Source: a virus. From it: a stretch of DNA of 31,445 nt. Made by a program: the position numbers and the translations under genes. Of this stretch, positions 7,033-14,132 are shown piece after piece. The stretch lies in IMG/VR virus record IMGVR_UViG_3300030329_000317, positions 1 to 31,445 of that record. The stretch is one strand, 5' to 3'. The notes beneath the pieces were generated by a model. The model saw only the letters and a program-made list of their open reading frames with translations, did not search any database and was not told the DNA's origin. Each line of letters begins with the position of its first letter. Within the stretch, counting starts at the first letter, position 1.

Positions 7033-8118
7033 GGAGCTTATACTACAATAGACGACCCATCAGCACACTTTCAAGCTACAGCTTATAGTGGTGCAGGAGC
7101 AAGTACAACTGTAACTAACGGAGGTAACTCTGATTTAAAACCTGATTGGCTTTGGATTAAAAATAGAACTGGTGCTTATGCTCATGCTTTATTTGATTCA
7201 AACAGAGGTTTAGGTTCAAGTAGTCCACCAATGCTAGAATCTGATAGTACTGCTGTTGAAAATGCTAATCAAAACTGGATTAGTGCAGTAGGCACTGATG
7301 GTTTTACTATTGGAGTTAATGAACATAATCTTTCAAATTCAAGTAGTGAGTATGTAGCTTGGCAATGGAAAGGAGCGGGTGGCACAACAGCTTCAAACTC
7401 AAATGGCTCAATAACTTCCACAGTTCAAGCTAACACCACAGCAGGATTTAGCATTGTTACTTATACAGGCACAGGTTCAGTAGCAACAGTTGGTCATGGT
7501 CTTGGAGTTAAACCTGATATGATGATTTTAAAAAATAGAGATTCAGCAGTTAACTGGATTGTTTTTCATAAAGATATTAACACAAGTGCAAATTATTTTT
7601 TAAGACTAAATACAACTGATGCAACTCAATATAGTGGTGGTAGGTTCAATGGAACACAACCAACATCTTCTGTTTTTACAGTTGGCACATCATCACAAAC
7701 AAATAATAATGGTGATGATATAGTAGCTTACTGCTTTGCATCTAAACAAGGTTACAGCAAGTTTGGTCAATATATCGGTAATGGCAATTCTGGTAACACT
7801 GGTGCATTTGTTTTTACAGGCTTTAAACCTAACTTTGTAATGTTAAGGGAAACAGGTAACTCAAATAGTTGGTGGATGTTTGACACAGCAAGAGATACTT
7901 ATAATACTGCTGATGCTCGGCTTGTTGCTAACACTACTGCGGCAGAAGCCACAGGCAGTTTTACAGATGTAGTAAATTTTTTATCAAATGGATTTAAGAT
8001 AAAAAACTCAGACTCAGCTTGGAATAGGAGTGGTGGCACATACATCTATATGGCATTTGCAGAAAATCCATTTGTTACAAGTGATGATGGTGGCAGTATA
8101 CCAACAACAGCTAGGTAA
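7030..8118 (+). CDS. Repeat-containing tail adhesin (DUF7483-like), C-terminal half
   Basis: A 362-residue protein built of three related segments at about residues 34-115, 158-235 and 260-350. Each starts with K-P-D/N-x-x-x-(I/L)K/R (KPDWLWIKNR, KPDMMILKNR, KPNFVMLRE), followed by a W-x-x-F-D/H motif and a late SEYVAWQWK, DIVAYCFAS or TYIYMAFAEN strand. This pattern occurs in a domain common in marine phage adhesins and resembles DUF7483, from memory. No signal peptide is present. The protein is encoded immediately after, and in frame with, the LamG/SPRY protein, so both probably form one receptor-binding structure. Confidence 0.66.
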   Translation: MGAYTTIDDPSAHFQATAYSGAGASTTVTNGGNSDLKPDWLWIKNRTGAYAHALFDSNRGLGSSSPPMLESDSTAVENANQNWISAVGTDGFTIGVNEHNLSNSSSEYVAWQWKGAGGTTASNSNGSITSTVQANTTAGFSIVTYTGTGSVATVGHGLGVKPDMMILKNRDSAVNWIVFHKDINTSANYFLRLNTTDATQYSGGRFNGTQPTSSVFTVGTSSQTNNNGDDIVAYCFASKQGYSKFGQYIGNGNSGNTGAFVFTGFKPNFVMLRETGNSNSWWMFDTARDTYNTADARLVANTTAAEATGSFTDVVNFLSNGFKIKNSDSAWNRSGGTYIYMAFAENPFVTSDDGGSIPTTAR

Positions 8119-8146
8119 ATTAAATTAATTGAGGTAATATAAAATC

Positions 8147-8686
8147 ATGTGGGCATTAGTAGAAGATAGTAAAATAAGTAAGGTTTATAATAAACCTATA
8201 CAATTAACCATAGGAGATATTAAGTATCCTAGTAATATTCATAACCTTTGGTCAGAGGCAGAACTTAAAAAGATAGGTGTTTATATAGTAATTGAAGATA
8301 ATTCTAATTTAAAAGATAAAGAATACTATATTAATACAAATCAATCTTATTCATTTGGCAGTGGCAAAGTAACAGCCACCTATGGCACAGCTACAGCTAG
8401 AGATTTAGACACCTTAAAAACAAATCATTGTGCAGTTATAGATAATACAGCTTATGGTTTATTACAACCTAATGACTGGATGGTGGTAAGAAATGCAGAA
8501 AGTTCTAAAGCTATACCATCAGACTGGTTAGACTATAGAGTTAATGTAAGGTCAACCGCCACTGATATGAAAGCTAAAATAAATGCAGTCGCTGATGTAG
8601 ATGCTTTGGCTGCATTATATGTATATAACGATGCCACGCCACCAGTAAGACCACTTGGGGATTGGCCAACAGAACCAACTTCATAG
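8147..8686 (+). CDS. Putative tail fiber assembly or fiber-associated protein
   Basis: A 179-residue protein that starts MWALVEDSKISKVYNKP and ends PVRPLGDWPTEPTS. The opening, a short beta-hairpin describing a small domain, and the central NDWMVVRNAESSKAIPSDWLDYRVNVRSTATDMKAKINAV segment (D-W-x-x-Y/R-x-x-V-R) resemble C-terminal phrases of tail fiber assembly chaperones and DUF4376-type proteins found directly after fiber genes. A 28-base gap upstream contains GAGGT as ribosome binding site. Gene order supports a chaperone or fiber-tip role; neither is proven. It closes the adhesin cassette before the lysis region. Confidence 0.5.
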   Translation: MWALVEDSKISKVYNKPIQLTIGDIKYPSNIHNLWSEAELKKIGVYIVIEDNSNLKDKEYYINTNQSYSFGSGKVTATYGTATARDLDTLKTNHCAVIDNTAYGLLQPNDWMVVRNAESSKAIPSDWLDYRVNVRSTATDMKAKINAVADVDALAALYVYNDATPPVRPLGDWPTEPTS

Positions 8687-8695
8687 GAGTAAATT

Positions 8696-8872
8696 ATGGT
8701 ATATATGTTAGATTTAATATTAAAACTAATCCAAATCGTACCCTGGATTGTTACAGCAGCATCTTTGATAGCTTCTATTACACCCACTCCAAAAGACGAC
8801 CTTTGGATTGGTAAGGTTTATAAATTACTAGACTGGTGTGCAATAAACGTTGGTAAGGCGAAAGACAAATGA
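8696..8872 (+). CDS. Small membrane protein, candidate holin, 58 aa
   Basis: A 58-residue protein with one hydrophobic N-terminal segment at residues 4-29 (LDLILKLIQIVPWIVTAASLIASI) and a short amphipathic tail containing DDLWIGKVYKLLDWCAINVGKAK. TAGGAGTAA at 8685-8693 is a good ribosome binding site. Its TGA overlaps the next gene's ATG (ATGA at 8869-8872). Size, single membrane helix and its place at the head of the lysis cassette make it a holin or holin-accessory candidate. The tail is conserved in similar marine phage proteins, from memory. Confidence 0.68.
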   Translation: MVYMLDLILKLIQIVPWIVTAASLIASITPTPKDDLWIGKVYKLLDWCAINVGKAKDK

Positions 8873-9030
8873 GTTGGTGGAAAAAAGTAGTAGATTATTG
8901 GACTGGTACTGAAGAAAAGAAAGTACGAGCTAGAACAAAAAAAGGTCGATTCGTAGCTGATGATCCATCAACACCAGACGTTGATGAAGCTTATACAACA
9001 GTAAGAGTTAAAAAAGAAAAGAAAAAATAA
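8869..9030 (+). CDS. Small basic soluble protein, 53 aa, unknown function
   Basis: A 53-residue protein with an aromatic N terminus (MSWWKKVVDYWTGTEEKK) and a lysine-rich end (RVKKEKKK). The start is fused to the previous stop as ATGA, and the next gene begins 3 bases after its TAA. It has no membrane segment. The amphipathic WWKKVVDYW start could associate with membranes and, given the neighbouring holin candidates, might modulate lysis; that is speculation. It is accepted as a gene because of its tight coupling on both sides. Confidence 0.62.
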   Translation: MSWWKKVVDYWTGTEEKKVRARTKKGRFVADDPSTPDVDEAYTTVRVKKEKKK

Positions 9031-9033
9031 CTC

Positions 9034-9216
9034 ATGGCGACTGTAAAAGATGCTCTCAATAAATTAGAGTCGCATGAAAAAGAATGCGCCATTCGTTATA
9101 AGAACATCGAAGCTAGATTAGAATCCGGGACTAAAAGATTCGATAAACTAGAAAACATGATATGGGGCGTTTACCCTTTCATAGTTGTAAGTGTCATACT
9201 CGCTAAATTTTTATGA
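9034..9216 (+). CDS. XhlA-like coiled-coil membrane protein, candidate holin component
   Basis: A 60-residue protein with an N-terminal charged helical part (residues 3-40, DALNKLESHEKECAIRYKNIEARLESGTKRFDKLEN) and one C-terminal transmembrane helix (residues 42-58, MIWGVYPFIVVSVILAKF). This coiled-coil-then-membrane layout is that of the XhlA haemolysin family, whose members work with a holin during lysis. Its TGA overlaps the following gene's ATG (ATGATGG at 9213-9219). The family link rests on layout, not on a motif. The role in lysis fits the neighbours. Confidence 0.65.
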   Translation: MATVKDALNKLESHEKECAIRYKNIEARLESGTKRFDKLENMIWGVYPFIVVSVILAKFL

Positions 9217-9602
9217 TGGAAGATAACAGAGGTAGATTTTCTGGCGACATGGATCGTAATGAGGTCGAGATGGATCTTAATAAATTCATGGCCATGATTG
9301 AAGAAATATCTCAACTAAAAGATAAGATAAGGGATTTAGAGGATGAAACAACTCGTAACCCTCATCAAAAATGGATTCACTTAGCTCAAGCTGTTGATTC
9401 CTGGAGAATATTCCCAAGAGTTTTTTTAAGCGTATACATATTCTTACTTTATTATTCCACCATGTGGTTTATGGCTTTAGATGATCCGAGCATGAGCCAA
9501 AGTGGATTAATCTCAATAATTGTGGGGGCAGGCGCAGCATGGTTTGGCTTATACGCAGGCACAAGCGGAGCAAGTAAAAGTTTTAAAGGCGAAGATAAGT
9601 GA
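9213..9602 (+). CDS. Two-span membrane protein, candidate holin, 129 aa
   Basis: A 129-residue protein. Residues 1-50 are charged and helical (NEVEMDLNKFMAMIEEISQLKDKIRDLEDET), a likely coiled coil. Two hydrophobic helices follow, at about residues 70-88 (FPRVFLSVYIFLLYYSTMWF) and 99-115 (GLISIIVGAGAAWFGLYAG), separated by a short acidic loop (ALDDPSMSQS). The tail GTSGASKSFKGEDK is polar. The two-span design and size fit class II holins; similar proteins sit in this place in marine phages. It starts ATGATG with overlap of the previous gene, and its TGA overlaps the GTG start of the next. Confidence 0.66.
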   Translation: MMEDNRGRFSGDMDRNEVEMDLNKFMAMIEEISQLKDKIRDLEDETTRNPHQKWIHLAQAVDSWRIFPRVFLSVYIFLLYYSTMWFMALDDPSMSQSGLISIIVGAGAAWFGLYAGTSGASKSFKGEDK

Positions 9603-10723
9603 ACAAAAAAGAACAAAGAAAACATGATAATGTTATTGTGTGGTGCTTCTTTTTATTTTGGATTACATTTTTAGCAGGCCTCACTACAGTAGCAAAAGCA
9701 CAATCTACTCAACAATCAGGCACAGCTTGTGTAAATGGCACCCAGTATTGTGAAAACAATAATTTGTATACATCCAACGATACCACTACTAATAATACCA
9801 ACACAAATACGAATACAAATACCAATACTAATAATACAACTACAAACAACACGAATGTTTCAACTAATACAAATGTATCTACAAATACCAACACTTCAAC
9901 GAATACAAATGTAAATACAAATCAAAATACAAATGTAAACACTAATGTTAATACATCAACGAGTTCAGCAACCTCTAATAACACTAACACAAATATAAAT
10001 ACATCTAACTCTACTTCAACTGTTAACAGCACAGTAAATCAGACAGTTAACAATAATAATATTAATACTTCGACTAGCACTTCTGATAACACAAATAGAA
10101 ATATTAATTCATCTACATCAGACTCAAATGTTACTACTAACAACAAAAATGTTAACGAGAATAACACAACAACTAATAACACGAATAGAAATATCAACGA
10201 ATCAAGTTCGACACAAACTATCAATCAAAATGTAAAAAGCGAAGCACCACCAGCCAGTGCTATTGCTCCATCTATAATGTCTTATTCACAGGATTTATGT
10301 ACTACAGGAGTTTCAGGTGCTTTCCAAGGACAAGTATTTGGTTTGTCTGGTGGTAAATCTGTTAGAGATATGAATTGTGAAAGACTTAAACTTTCTAAGT
10401 ATTTATATGACATGGGTATGAAAGTAGCTGCAATATCTTTACTAGCACAAGATGAGAGAGTATTTAAAGCTATGTGGCAAGCAGGCACACCAGCACCATA
10501 CGAGGGTAAAATAGGAGAAGAGGCTAAAGCTTTATGGTTGGCTAATCCACAAAAAAGGCCTGATAAAAAAGACTTTGAATCAGAGTTTGTCGCACAGTGT
10601 AGTCAAGAACACAATCCTAACAGAGATAGAATAAAAGCTGATGTCGCAGGTCTAGTAAGTAGAGTTGTAGTCAGCAAAACAAAAACAAAAGCGCAATGCA
10701 AAAAAGAACTTTATGGTGGGTAA
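9599..10723 (+). CDS. Exported Asn/Thr-rich protein with C-terminal conserved domain
   Basis: A 374-residue protein starting at GTG (9599), which overlaps the previous TGA. Residues 11-34 form a signal peptide with likely cleavage after VAKA (34). Residues 59-210 are an extreme low-complexity tract made almost only of Asn, Thr and Ser with some Val/Ile, in TNTN and NVNTN repeats. Residues 215-374 form a compact domain (IAPSIMSYSQDLCTTGVSGAFQGQVFGLSGG to KMKVAAISLLAQDERVFKAMW-type helices) with cysteines at 44, 51, 232, 258 and in the C-terminal part. Export to the periplasm or outer surface is predicted. A role in lysis, superinfection or surface modification is possible but not established. 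Confidence 0.68.
   Translation: MNKKEQRKHDNVIVWCFFLFWITFLAGLTTVAKAQSTQQSGTACVNGTQYCENNNLYTSNDTTTNNTNTNTNTNTNTNNTTTNNTNVSTNTNVSTNTNTSTNTNVNTNQNTNVNTNVNTSTSSATSNNTNTNINTSNSTSTVNSTVNQTVNNNNINTSTSTSDNTNRNINSSTSDSNVTTNNKNVNENNTTTNNTNRNINESSSTQTINQNVKSEAPPASAIAPSIMSYSQDLCTTGVSGAFQGQVFGLSGGKSVRDMNCERLKLSKYLYDMGMKVAAISLLAQDERVFKAMWQAGTPAPYEGKIGEEAKALWLANPQKRPDKKDFESEFVAQCSQEHNPNRDRIKADVAGLVSRVVVSKTKTKAQCKKELYGG
9773..10228 (+). repeat. Low-complexity Asn/Thr codon tract
   Basis: This stretch encodes the Asn/Thr/Ser-rich tract of the exported protein (residues 59-210). It is AAT, AAC, ACA and ACT codons in irregular alternation, with runs such as AATACAAATACAAA. Synonymous codons vary between copies, so it is not a perfect microsatellite. 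Slippage and recombination are likely here and length may differ between strains. Confidence 0.7.
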
Positions 10724-12933
10724 TGTGTTTGTGCCTAAATATACAGGCACAATACATATACGAAGCTAATCAAGATCTGTATCAACTACAAAAAAATGCT
10801 GGTAATTTTGAGGGAGAACTAGCTTATGAAGTAGGCGATGACCAACTTTCAACAAACATAGACCTTACATTTAACTTTACATTTTACGGACAGACCTTTG
10901 ATTCTGCTCGCATGGCCACAAATGGTTGCCTTCACTTTGGATTAGGCACAGGCAATATTAATTACAATAATTATTGTGGAGATTACACTCCTGACCCCAT
11001 AGGTTCTCAATATACATATACTATGTTTCCCTTTTGGACTGACCTTATAAGAGATAACAACTCTCGTATGAAGTCTTGGGGTGATAATACTAAGATGATA
11101 TTTGGTTGGTATGACATGCGTGAATATAATCGCAACTCCGATAACAGTTTTGAAGTCATACTTTATCCAAACAATTCATTTGAATATAGATATGATGAAT
11201 TAGATATTATAAATCATGATGTCATTATTGGTGAGGTTGGTGCTAACTCAACACAAGTTTATCAATATTTATTTCACGATGAATGTAATACAGGCACAAC
11301 AAACAGTAATGCTTGTGTAAATACAAACTGGAATAATACGTCTTCAAATACTTTACTTGAGGGTGGTGGCAGTCTATATGGAGTTGGTAGCGGTAATGGT
11401 ATTGATTGTTCTGATCCATTAAATAACAGCAGTTGTGCAGGATATGCAGATGCTTTTTTAAATCAACAATGCAATATAAGTCAGCTTTATAGTCAATCAT
11501 GCCCTAATTATTGGGAAGCATACGATGATGAACAATGTAGAGAAGATCCTCAATATGCACCATTTTGCCCCGGTTATAGGCAAAGAGAGTCAGTAGCTTT
11601 TTTTGATGATGAACAAGCTAACTATGGTTTTGTAGATGAACAAGAACAATTTGCCACTGGTATATTCATTGAAGAAGATCATCACCGCCATCACGATGAA
11701 GAGATATTCACAGTAATAGAAATTTTTGAAGAAGAAATATTTCCACCTTTTGAAGATTTTGGGGGAGATAACTTTGAAGATTTTTTTGGTAGTCCAGAAC
11801 CTGAAGAATTAATTATATTTTTTGAACCTGAACCTTTGCCTTTCATAGACGATTTTCATCCTAGACATGAAGATCCAATACACCAAGATGATATTTTAAT
11901 AGAGCAATTTGTTTTACAAGAAACTTTATTTGTTGAAGATTATTCAGAGCCAACGACATTTGTGGTGATTGAGACGATTGAAGAATTAGATAATTGGTTT
12001 GAAGAAGAAAGAAGAGATCATCATCAAGAGAGAGAAGAAAGATTAGCAGATAATGATGAACTAGAAGAAGAAGTTTTTGAAGAGGAAGTTGTAGAAGAAG
12101 TATTTGAAGAACTAGAAGAAGTTTTTGAAGAGCTTAGAGAAGAACGTTTGGCAGATGCAGAAGAAGAAATGCAAGAGGAAATAATAGAAGATGAGATAGA
12201 AGAGATTGATGTAATAGAAAATGATAATCCAGGTAGTAATAAAAAACTTAAATCTATTGCATTACAAGTTGTTAAGAATGCTTTGAATACAGCTTCTAAT
12301 AGTTCAAACACTGGAGTCTCATCTCAAGGGAGTCAATCAACCACTGCATTAGTTTCTAACTCTCAATCAAGTGGATCTACATCTGGGTCAGGTGGTATAA
12401 GCACAACCTCATCTCCTAGCATCTCAGACCAGTTTGCTAGTGCCACTGCTCAGAACAATCAGGTGTTATCCATGAGTGGAGATGTCGGTGGAACTGTAAA
12501 TGTAAATATCACTCCTATGAATAATGTTGATGGTGGCACAGAAATCGTCATGGCAGATGTGCAAGTGCAAAATGTTCAAGGCGAGATAGATACTGCTATA
12601 GGTGGTGTTATGACTCAATCAGAGGCAGATCAAATCGCAGATAAAATTATCGCTCAAAACATAGAAGCTCAACAAGAAGAAATGCAAGAAGAACAACAAG
12701 CAACTGGCGAGTATAGTGATGAATCAGGATTGGTTGCTTTGATAGGCTATGTGCCACAGTTTAACAGTTATACTCAATATGTCATACCTGATGCTGATGG
12801 TTGGTACACTTCTCAAGATATATATACCTCTGTTACACTAGATGACAATATAAACGCTTTTTATAATTATGCGAGTCAAAATATAAATAACTTACAAAGC
12901 ATGATTGACAATGAGCCTAAGATTTGGAGATAA
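10696..12933 (+). CDS. Large exported protein: NIDO-like domain, Cys repeats and acidic region
   Basis: A 745-residue protein overlapping the previous gene by 28 bases. Residues 1-19 are a signal peptide (LWWVMCLCLNIQAQ). Residues about 50-195 resemble a nidogen-type (NIDO) extracellular beta domain: FNFTFYGQTFDSARMATNG, MFPFWTDLIRD, MIFGWYDMREYN, SFEVILYPNNSFEYRYDEL. Residues 238-300 hold three units of about 22 residues with paired cysteines (C238/C247, C259/C269, C281/C291). Residues 330-510 are dominated by Glu, Asp, Phe and Ile with HH clusters. Residues 530-580 are a Ser/Thr/Gly linker, and a C-terminal domain follows. Disulfide-forming cysteines plus signal peptide imply export. Its function is unknown; a surface or lysis-related role is inferred from location. 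Confidence 0.66.
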   Translation: MQKRTLWWVMCLCLNIQAQYIYEANQDLYQLQKNAGNFEGELAYEVGDDQLSTNIDLTFNFTFYGQTFDSARMATNGCLHFGLGTGNINYNNYCGDYTPDPIGSQYTYTMFPFWTDLIRDNNSRMKSWGDNTKMIFGWYDMREYNRNSDNSFEVILYPNNSFEYRYDELDIINHDVIIGEVGANSTQVYQYLFHDECNTGTTNSNACVNTNWNNTSSNTLLEGGGSLYGVGSGNGIDCSDPLNNSSCAGYADAFLNQQCNISQLYSQSCPNYWEAYDDEQCREDPQYAPFCPGYRQRESVAFFDDEQANYGFVDEQEQFATGIFIEEDHHRHHDEEIFTVIEIFEEEIFPPFEDFGGDNFEDFFGSPEPEELIIFFEPEPLPFIDDFHPRHEDPIHQDDILIEQFVLQETLFVEDYSEPTTFVVIETIEELDNWFEEERRDHHQEREERLADNDELEEEVFEEEVVEEVFEELEEVFEELREERLADAEEEMQEEIIEDEIEEIDVIENDNPGSNKKLKSIALQVVKNALNTASNSSNTGVSSQGSQSTTALVSNSQSSGSTSGSGGISTTSSPSISDQFASATAQNNQVLSMSGDVGGTVNVNITPMNNVDGGTEIVMADVQVQNVQGEIDTAIGGVMTQSEADQIADKIIAQNIEAQQEEMQEEQQATGEYSDESGLVALIGYVPQFNSYTQYVIPDADGWYTSQDIYTSVTLDDNINAFYNYASQNINNLQSMIDNEPKIWR
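11407..11595 (+). repeat. Three coding repeats of a C-x9/10-C motif
   Basis: Three consecutive units of 21-22 residues, each with a cysteine pair followed by G/N-Y: CSDPLNNSSCAGY, CNISQLYSQSCPNY and CREDPQYAPFCPGY. They are probably disulfide-bonded mini-modules in the exported protein. Confidence 0.6.
12001..12219 (+). repeat. Glu-rich low-complexity coding tract
   Basis: GAA/GAG/GAT-dominated stretch encoding EEERRDHHQEREERLAD, EEEVFEEEVVEEVFEEL and EERLADAEEEMQEE type segments (about residues 436-508 of the exported protein). The phrase EERLAD occurs twice and VFEE three times, suggesting internal duplication. The opposite strand gives a Ser-rich open frame that is a shadow of this composition. 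Confidence 0.6.
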
Positions 12934-12935
12934 GT

Positions 12936-13283
12936 ATGGATTGGTTTCAAAGTAAGACAGGACAAATAATAGCTTTAGTATCAATAGTTGGTACTCTAGC
13001 TGGGTTTGGTTATACAGGTGCTACTTATGTAAATAGATTAGAAAATCTTGAAGCTAAGATTGGTGGTGTAGATGAAGCAGAAGACGAGATGAAAATAATA
13101 GAAGAACGCTTTGCATCTATAGAAACATCAGTACAGTTTTTAGAAAAAGCAGTTGATAGTATAGATGTTCCAGATGTTACTGAAATAAAAACAGATATAG
13201 CTACTATAAAAGCTGATATAGAAAGTTTAGATAAACAAATAGAGGAAATAAAAGATGATAACAAGAATCCTCTTGCTGGTTAG
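12936..13283 (+). CDS. Coiled-coil protein with N-terminal membrane anchor, 115 aa
   Basis: Starting at the ATG at 12936 (6 bases after GGAG at 12926-12929) gives 115 residues; an upstream TTG would add four residues but is the less likely start. One hydrophobic helix at about residues 9-30 (IIALVSIVGTLAGFGYTGATYV) is followed by a long heptad-like region (RLENLEAKIGG, EDEMKIIEERFASIETSVQFLEKAV, TEIKTDIATIKADIESLDKQIEEIKDD). Topology is probably N-in with a periplasmic coiled coil, like an inner-membrane spanin-like or tethering protein. It follows the large exported protein by 2 bases and overlaps the next gene by 29 bases. Confidence 0.65.
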   Translation: MDWFQSKTGQIIALVSIVGTLAGFGYTGATYVNRLENLEAKIGGVDEAEDEMKIIEERFASIETSVQFLEKAVDSIDVPDVTEIKTDIATIKADIESLDKQIEEIKDDNKNPLAG

Positions 13284-13458
13284 TATATTTGCAATAGGTT
13301 GTTCAGCACCATCTAAATTTATACCTATAGCAGAAAACTCTAGCTTGGAGTGGAATAATAAGTTTGACTCTGATAAATGGAGAGAAAAATATAAAAAATG
13401 CGAAGCGTTTTTGTATCATGATCACGATGCTTGGAATTGGTGTATGAATAATGAGTAA
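13255..13458 (+). CDS. Small lipoprotein, 67 aa
   Basis: A 67-residue protein with a lipoprotein signal: MITRILLLVSIFAIGC, a lipobox AIG-C16 and Ser at +2, which favours outer-membrane sorting. The mature part of about 50 residues is polar with two further cysteines (C36 and C64 by count) and an unusual FLYHDHDAWNWCMNN end. It overlaps the preceding gene by 29 bases and the following by 8. It could be an extra outer-membrane lipoprotein of the lysis set or an entry-exclusion factor. The function is unknown. The lipobox is read directly. Confidence 0.62.
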   Translation: MITRILLLVSIFAIGCSAPSKFIPIAENSSLEWNNKFDSDKWREKYKKCEAFLYHDHDAWNWCMNNE

Positions 13459-13846
13459 AATTTTAACAGGCATCATTATTGTTCTTTGTATGGGCTTGTA
13501 TTACTTTTATAGTCAAAACCAAATACTGGTTGCCAACAACTCACAATTAAAAAACGCAGTAGCCATTCAAGAAGAAACTATAAAAGAGCTACAAGAAGAT
13601 TTTGTTTTGCAAACTCAACAGTTGCAAGACATGACTTTAAAAAGTCAAGCAGCTCAAAGAGAGTTGAACCGATACACTCAATTTATACAAAACTATCAAC
13701 TAACAGCAAAAATATTAAATGATCCAGTAGAAATGGAGAGGAAAATAAATAATGGCACAAAACATATCATGGAAGATATCGAGAAACTTAGTTTTACTAT
13801 TGATGATCTTGATAGCGGTCTCCAGCTGCAGTCTACTTCCAACTAA
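13451..13846 (+). CDS. Putative i-spanin (Rz-like inner-membrane spanin)
   Basis: A 131-residue protein with one N-terminal membrane helix (residues 4-21, ILTGIIIVLCMGLYYFY) followed by a long coiled coil (about residues 28-95, LKNAVAIQEETIKELQEDFVLQTQQLQDMTLKSQAAQREL). This is the standard layout of Rz-type inner-membrane spanins, which fuse inner and outer membranes at the last step of lysis together with an o-spanin lipoprotein. The next gene, a lipoprotein, starts inside this one in another frame (95-base overlap), as in many Rz/Rz1 pairs. Identification is by topology and gene architecture. Confidence 0.7.
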   Translation: MSKILTGIIIVLCMGLYYFYSQNQILVANNSQLKNAVAIQEETIKELQEDFVLQTQQLQDMTLKSQAAQRELNRYTQFIQNYQLTAKILNDPVEMERKINNGTKHIMEDIEKLSFTIDDLDSGLQLQSTSN

Positions 13847-14132
13847 TCCAATACAAGTAACTGCAAAACCAATGGAGCGTACTATCGTACAGCCTATTAT
13901 GCCTAGAGAAATTGATCTCAAACAACCACAATGGATCGCTGTAACGCCCGATAATTGGGAAGAACAGCTTGCAAGAATAGAAAAACAAGAAGGCGAGCTA
14001 GTGTTTCTAGCTATGACAATACCTGATTACGAAGTGATGGCTTACAATATGCAAGAGATAAAAAGGTATATTACTGAGTTAAAAGATGTTGTTGTATATT
14101 ATAGAACAGTAACAACTAAGAAAAATGAGTAA
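13752..14132 (+). CDS. Putative o-spanin (Rz1-like outer-membrane lipoprotein)
   Basis: A 126-residue lipoprotein. The signal is LVLLLMILIAVSSC with the lipidated cysteine at residue 26. The mature part begins SLLPTNPIQVTAKPMERTIVQP, a Pro-containing stretch, then PQWIAVTPDNWEEQLARIEKQEGELVFLAMTIPDYEVMAYNMQEIKRYITELK. That last segment matches a conserved outer-membrane protein pattern in marine and T4-like phage lysis genes, from memory. A good ribosome binding site (GGAGAGG at 13735-13741) lies inside the upstream gene, and the reading frames overlap by 95 bases. It is longer than the classic Rz1 but fits the two-component spanin architecture. Confidence 0.7.
   Translation: MAQNISWKISRNLVLLLMILIAVSSCSLLPTNPIQVTAKPMERTIVQPIMPREIDLKQPQWIAVTPDNWEEQLARIEKQEGELVFLAMTIPDYEVMAYNMQEIKRYITELKDVVVYYRTVTTKKNE

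Noticed and set aside
8000-8150. Diversity-generating retroelement variable region in the adhesin genes
   Set aside because: No reverse transcriptase, template repeat or adenine-biased repeat copy was seen in the window.
12024-12311. Ser-rich open frame on the minus strand, 95 residues
   Set aside because: It is the antisense of the GAA/GAG tract, so poly-Ser arises from composition; no ribosome binding site or plausible neighbours.
12924-12935. Upstream TTG start for the coiled-coil membrane protein
   Set aside because: The ATG at 12936 has GGAG at good distance, and the upstream gene stop lies at 12931-12933; the TTG would overlap it with no ribosome binding site advantage.
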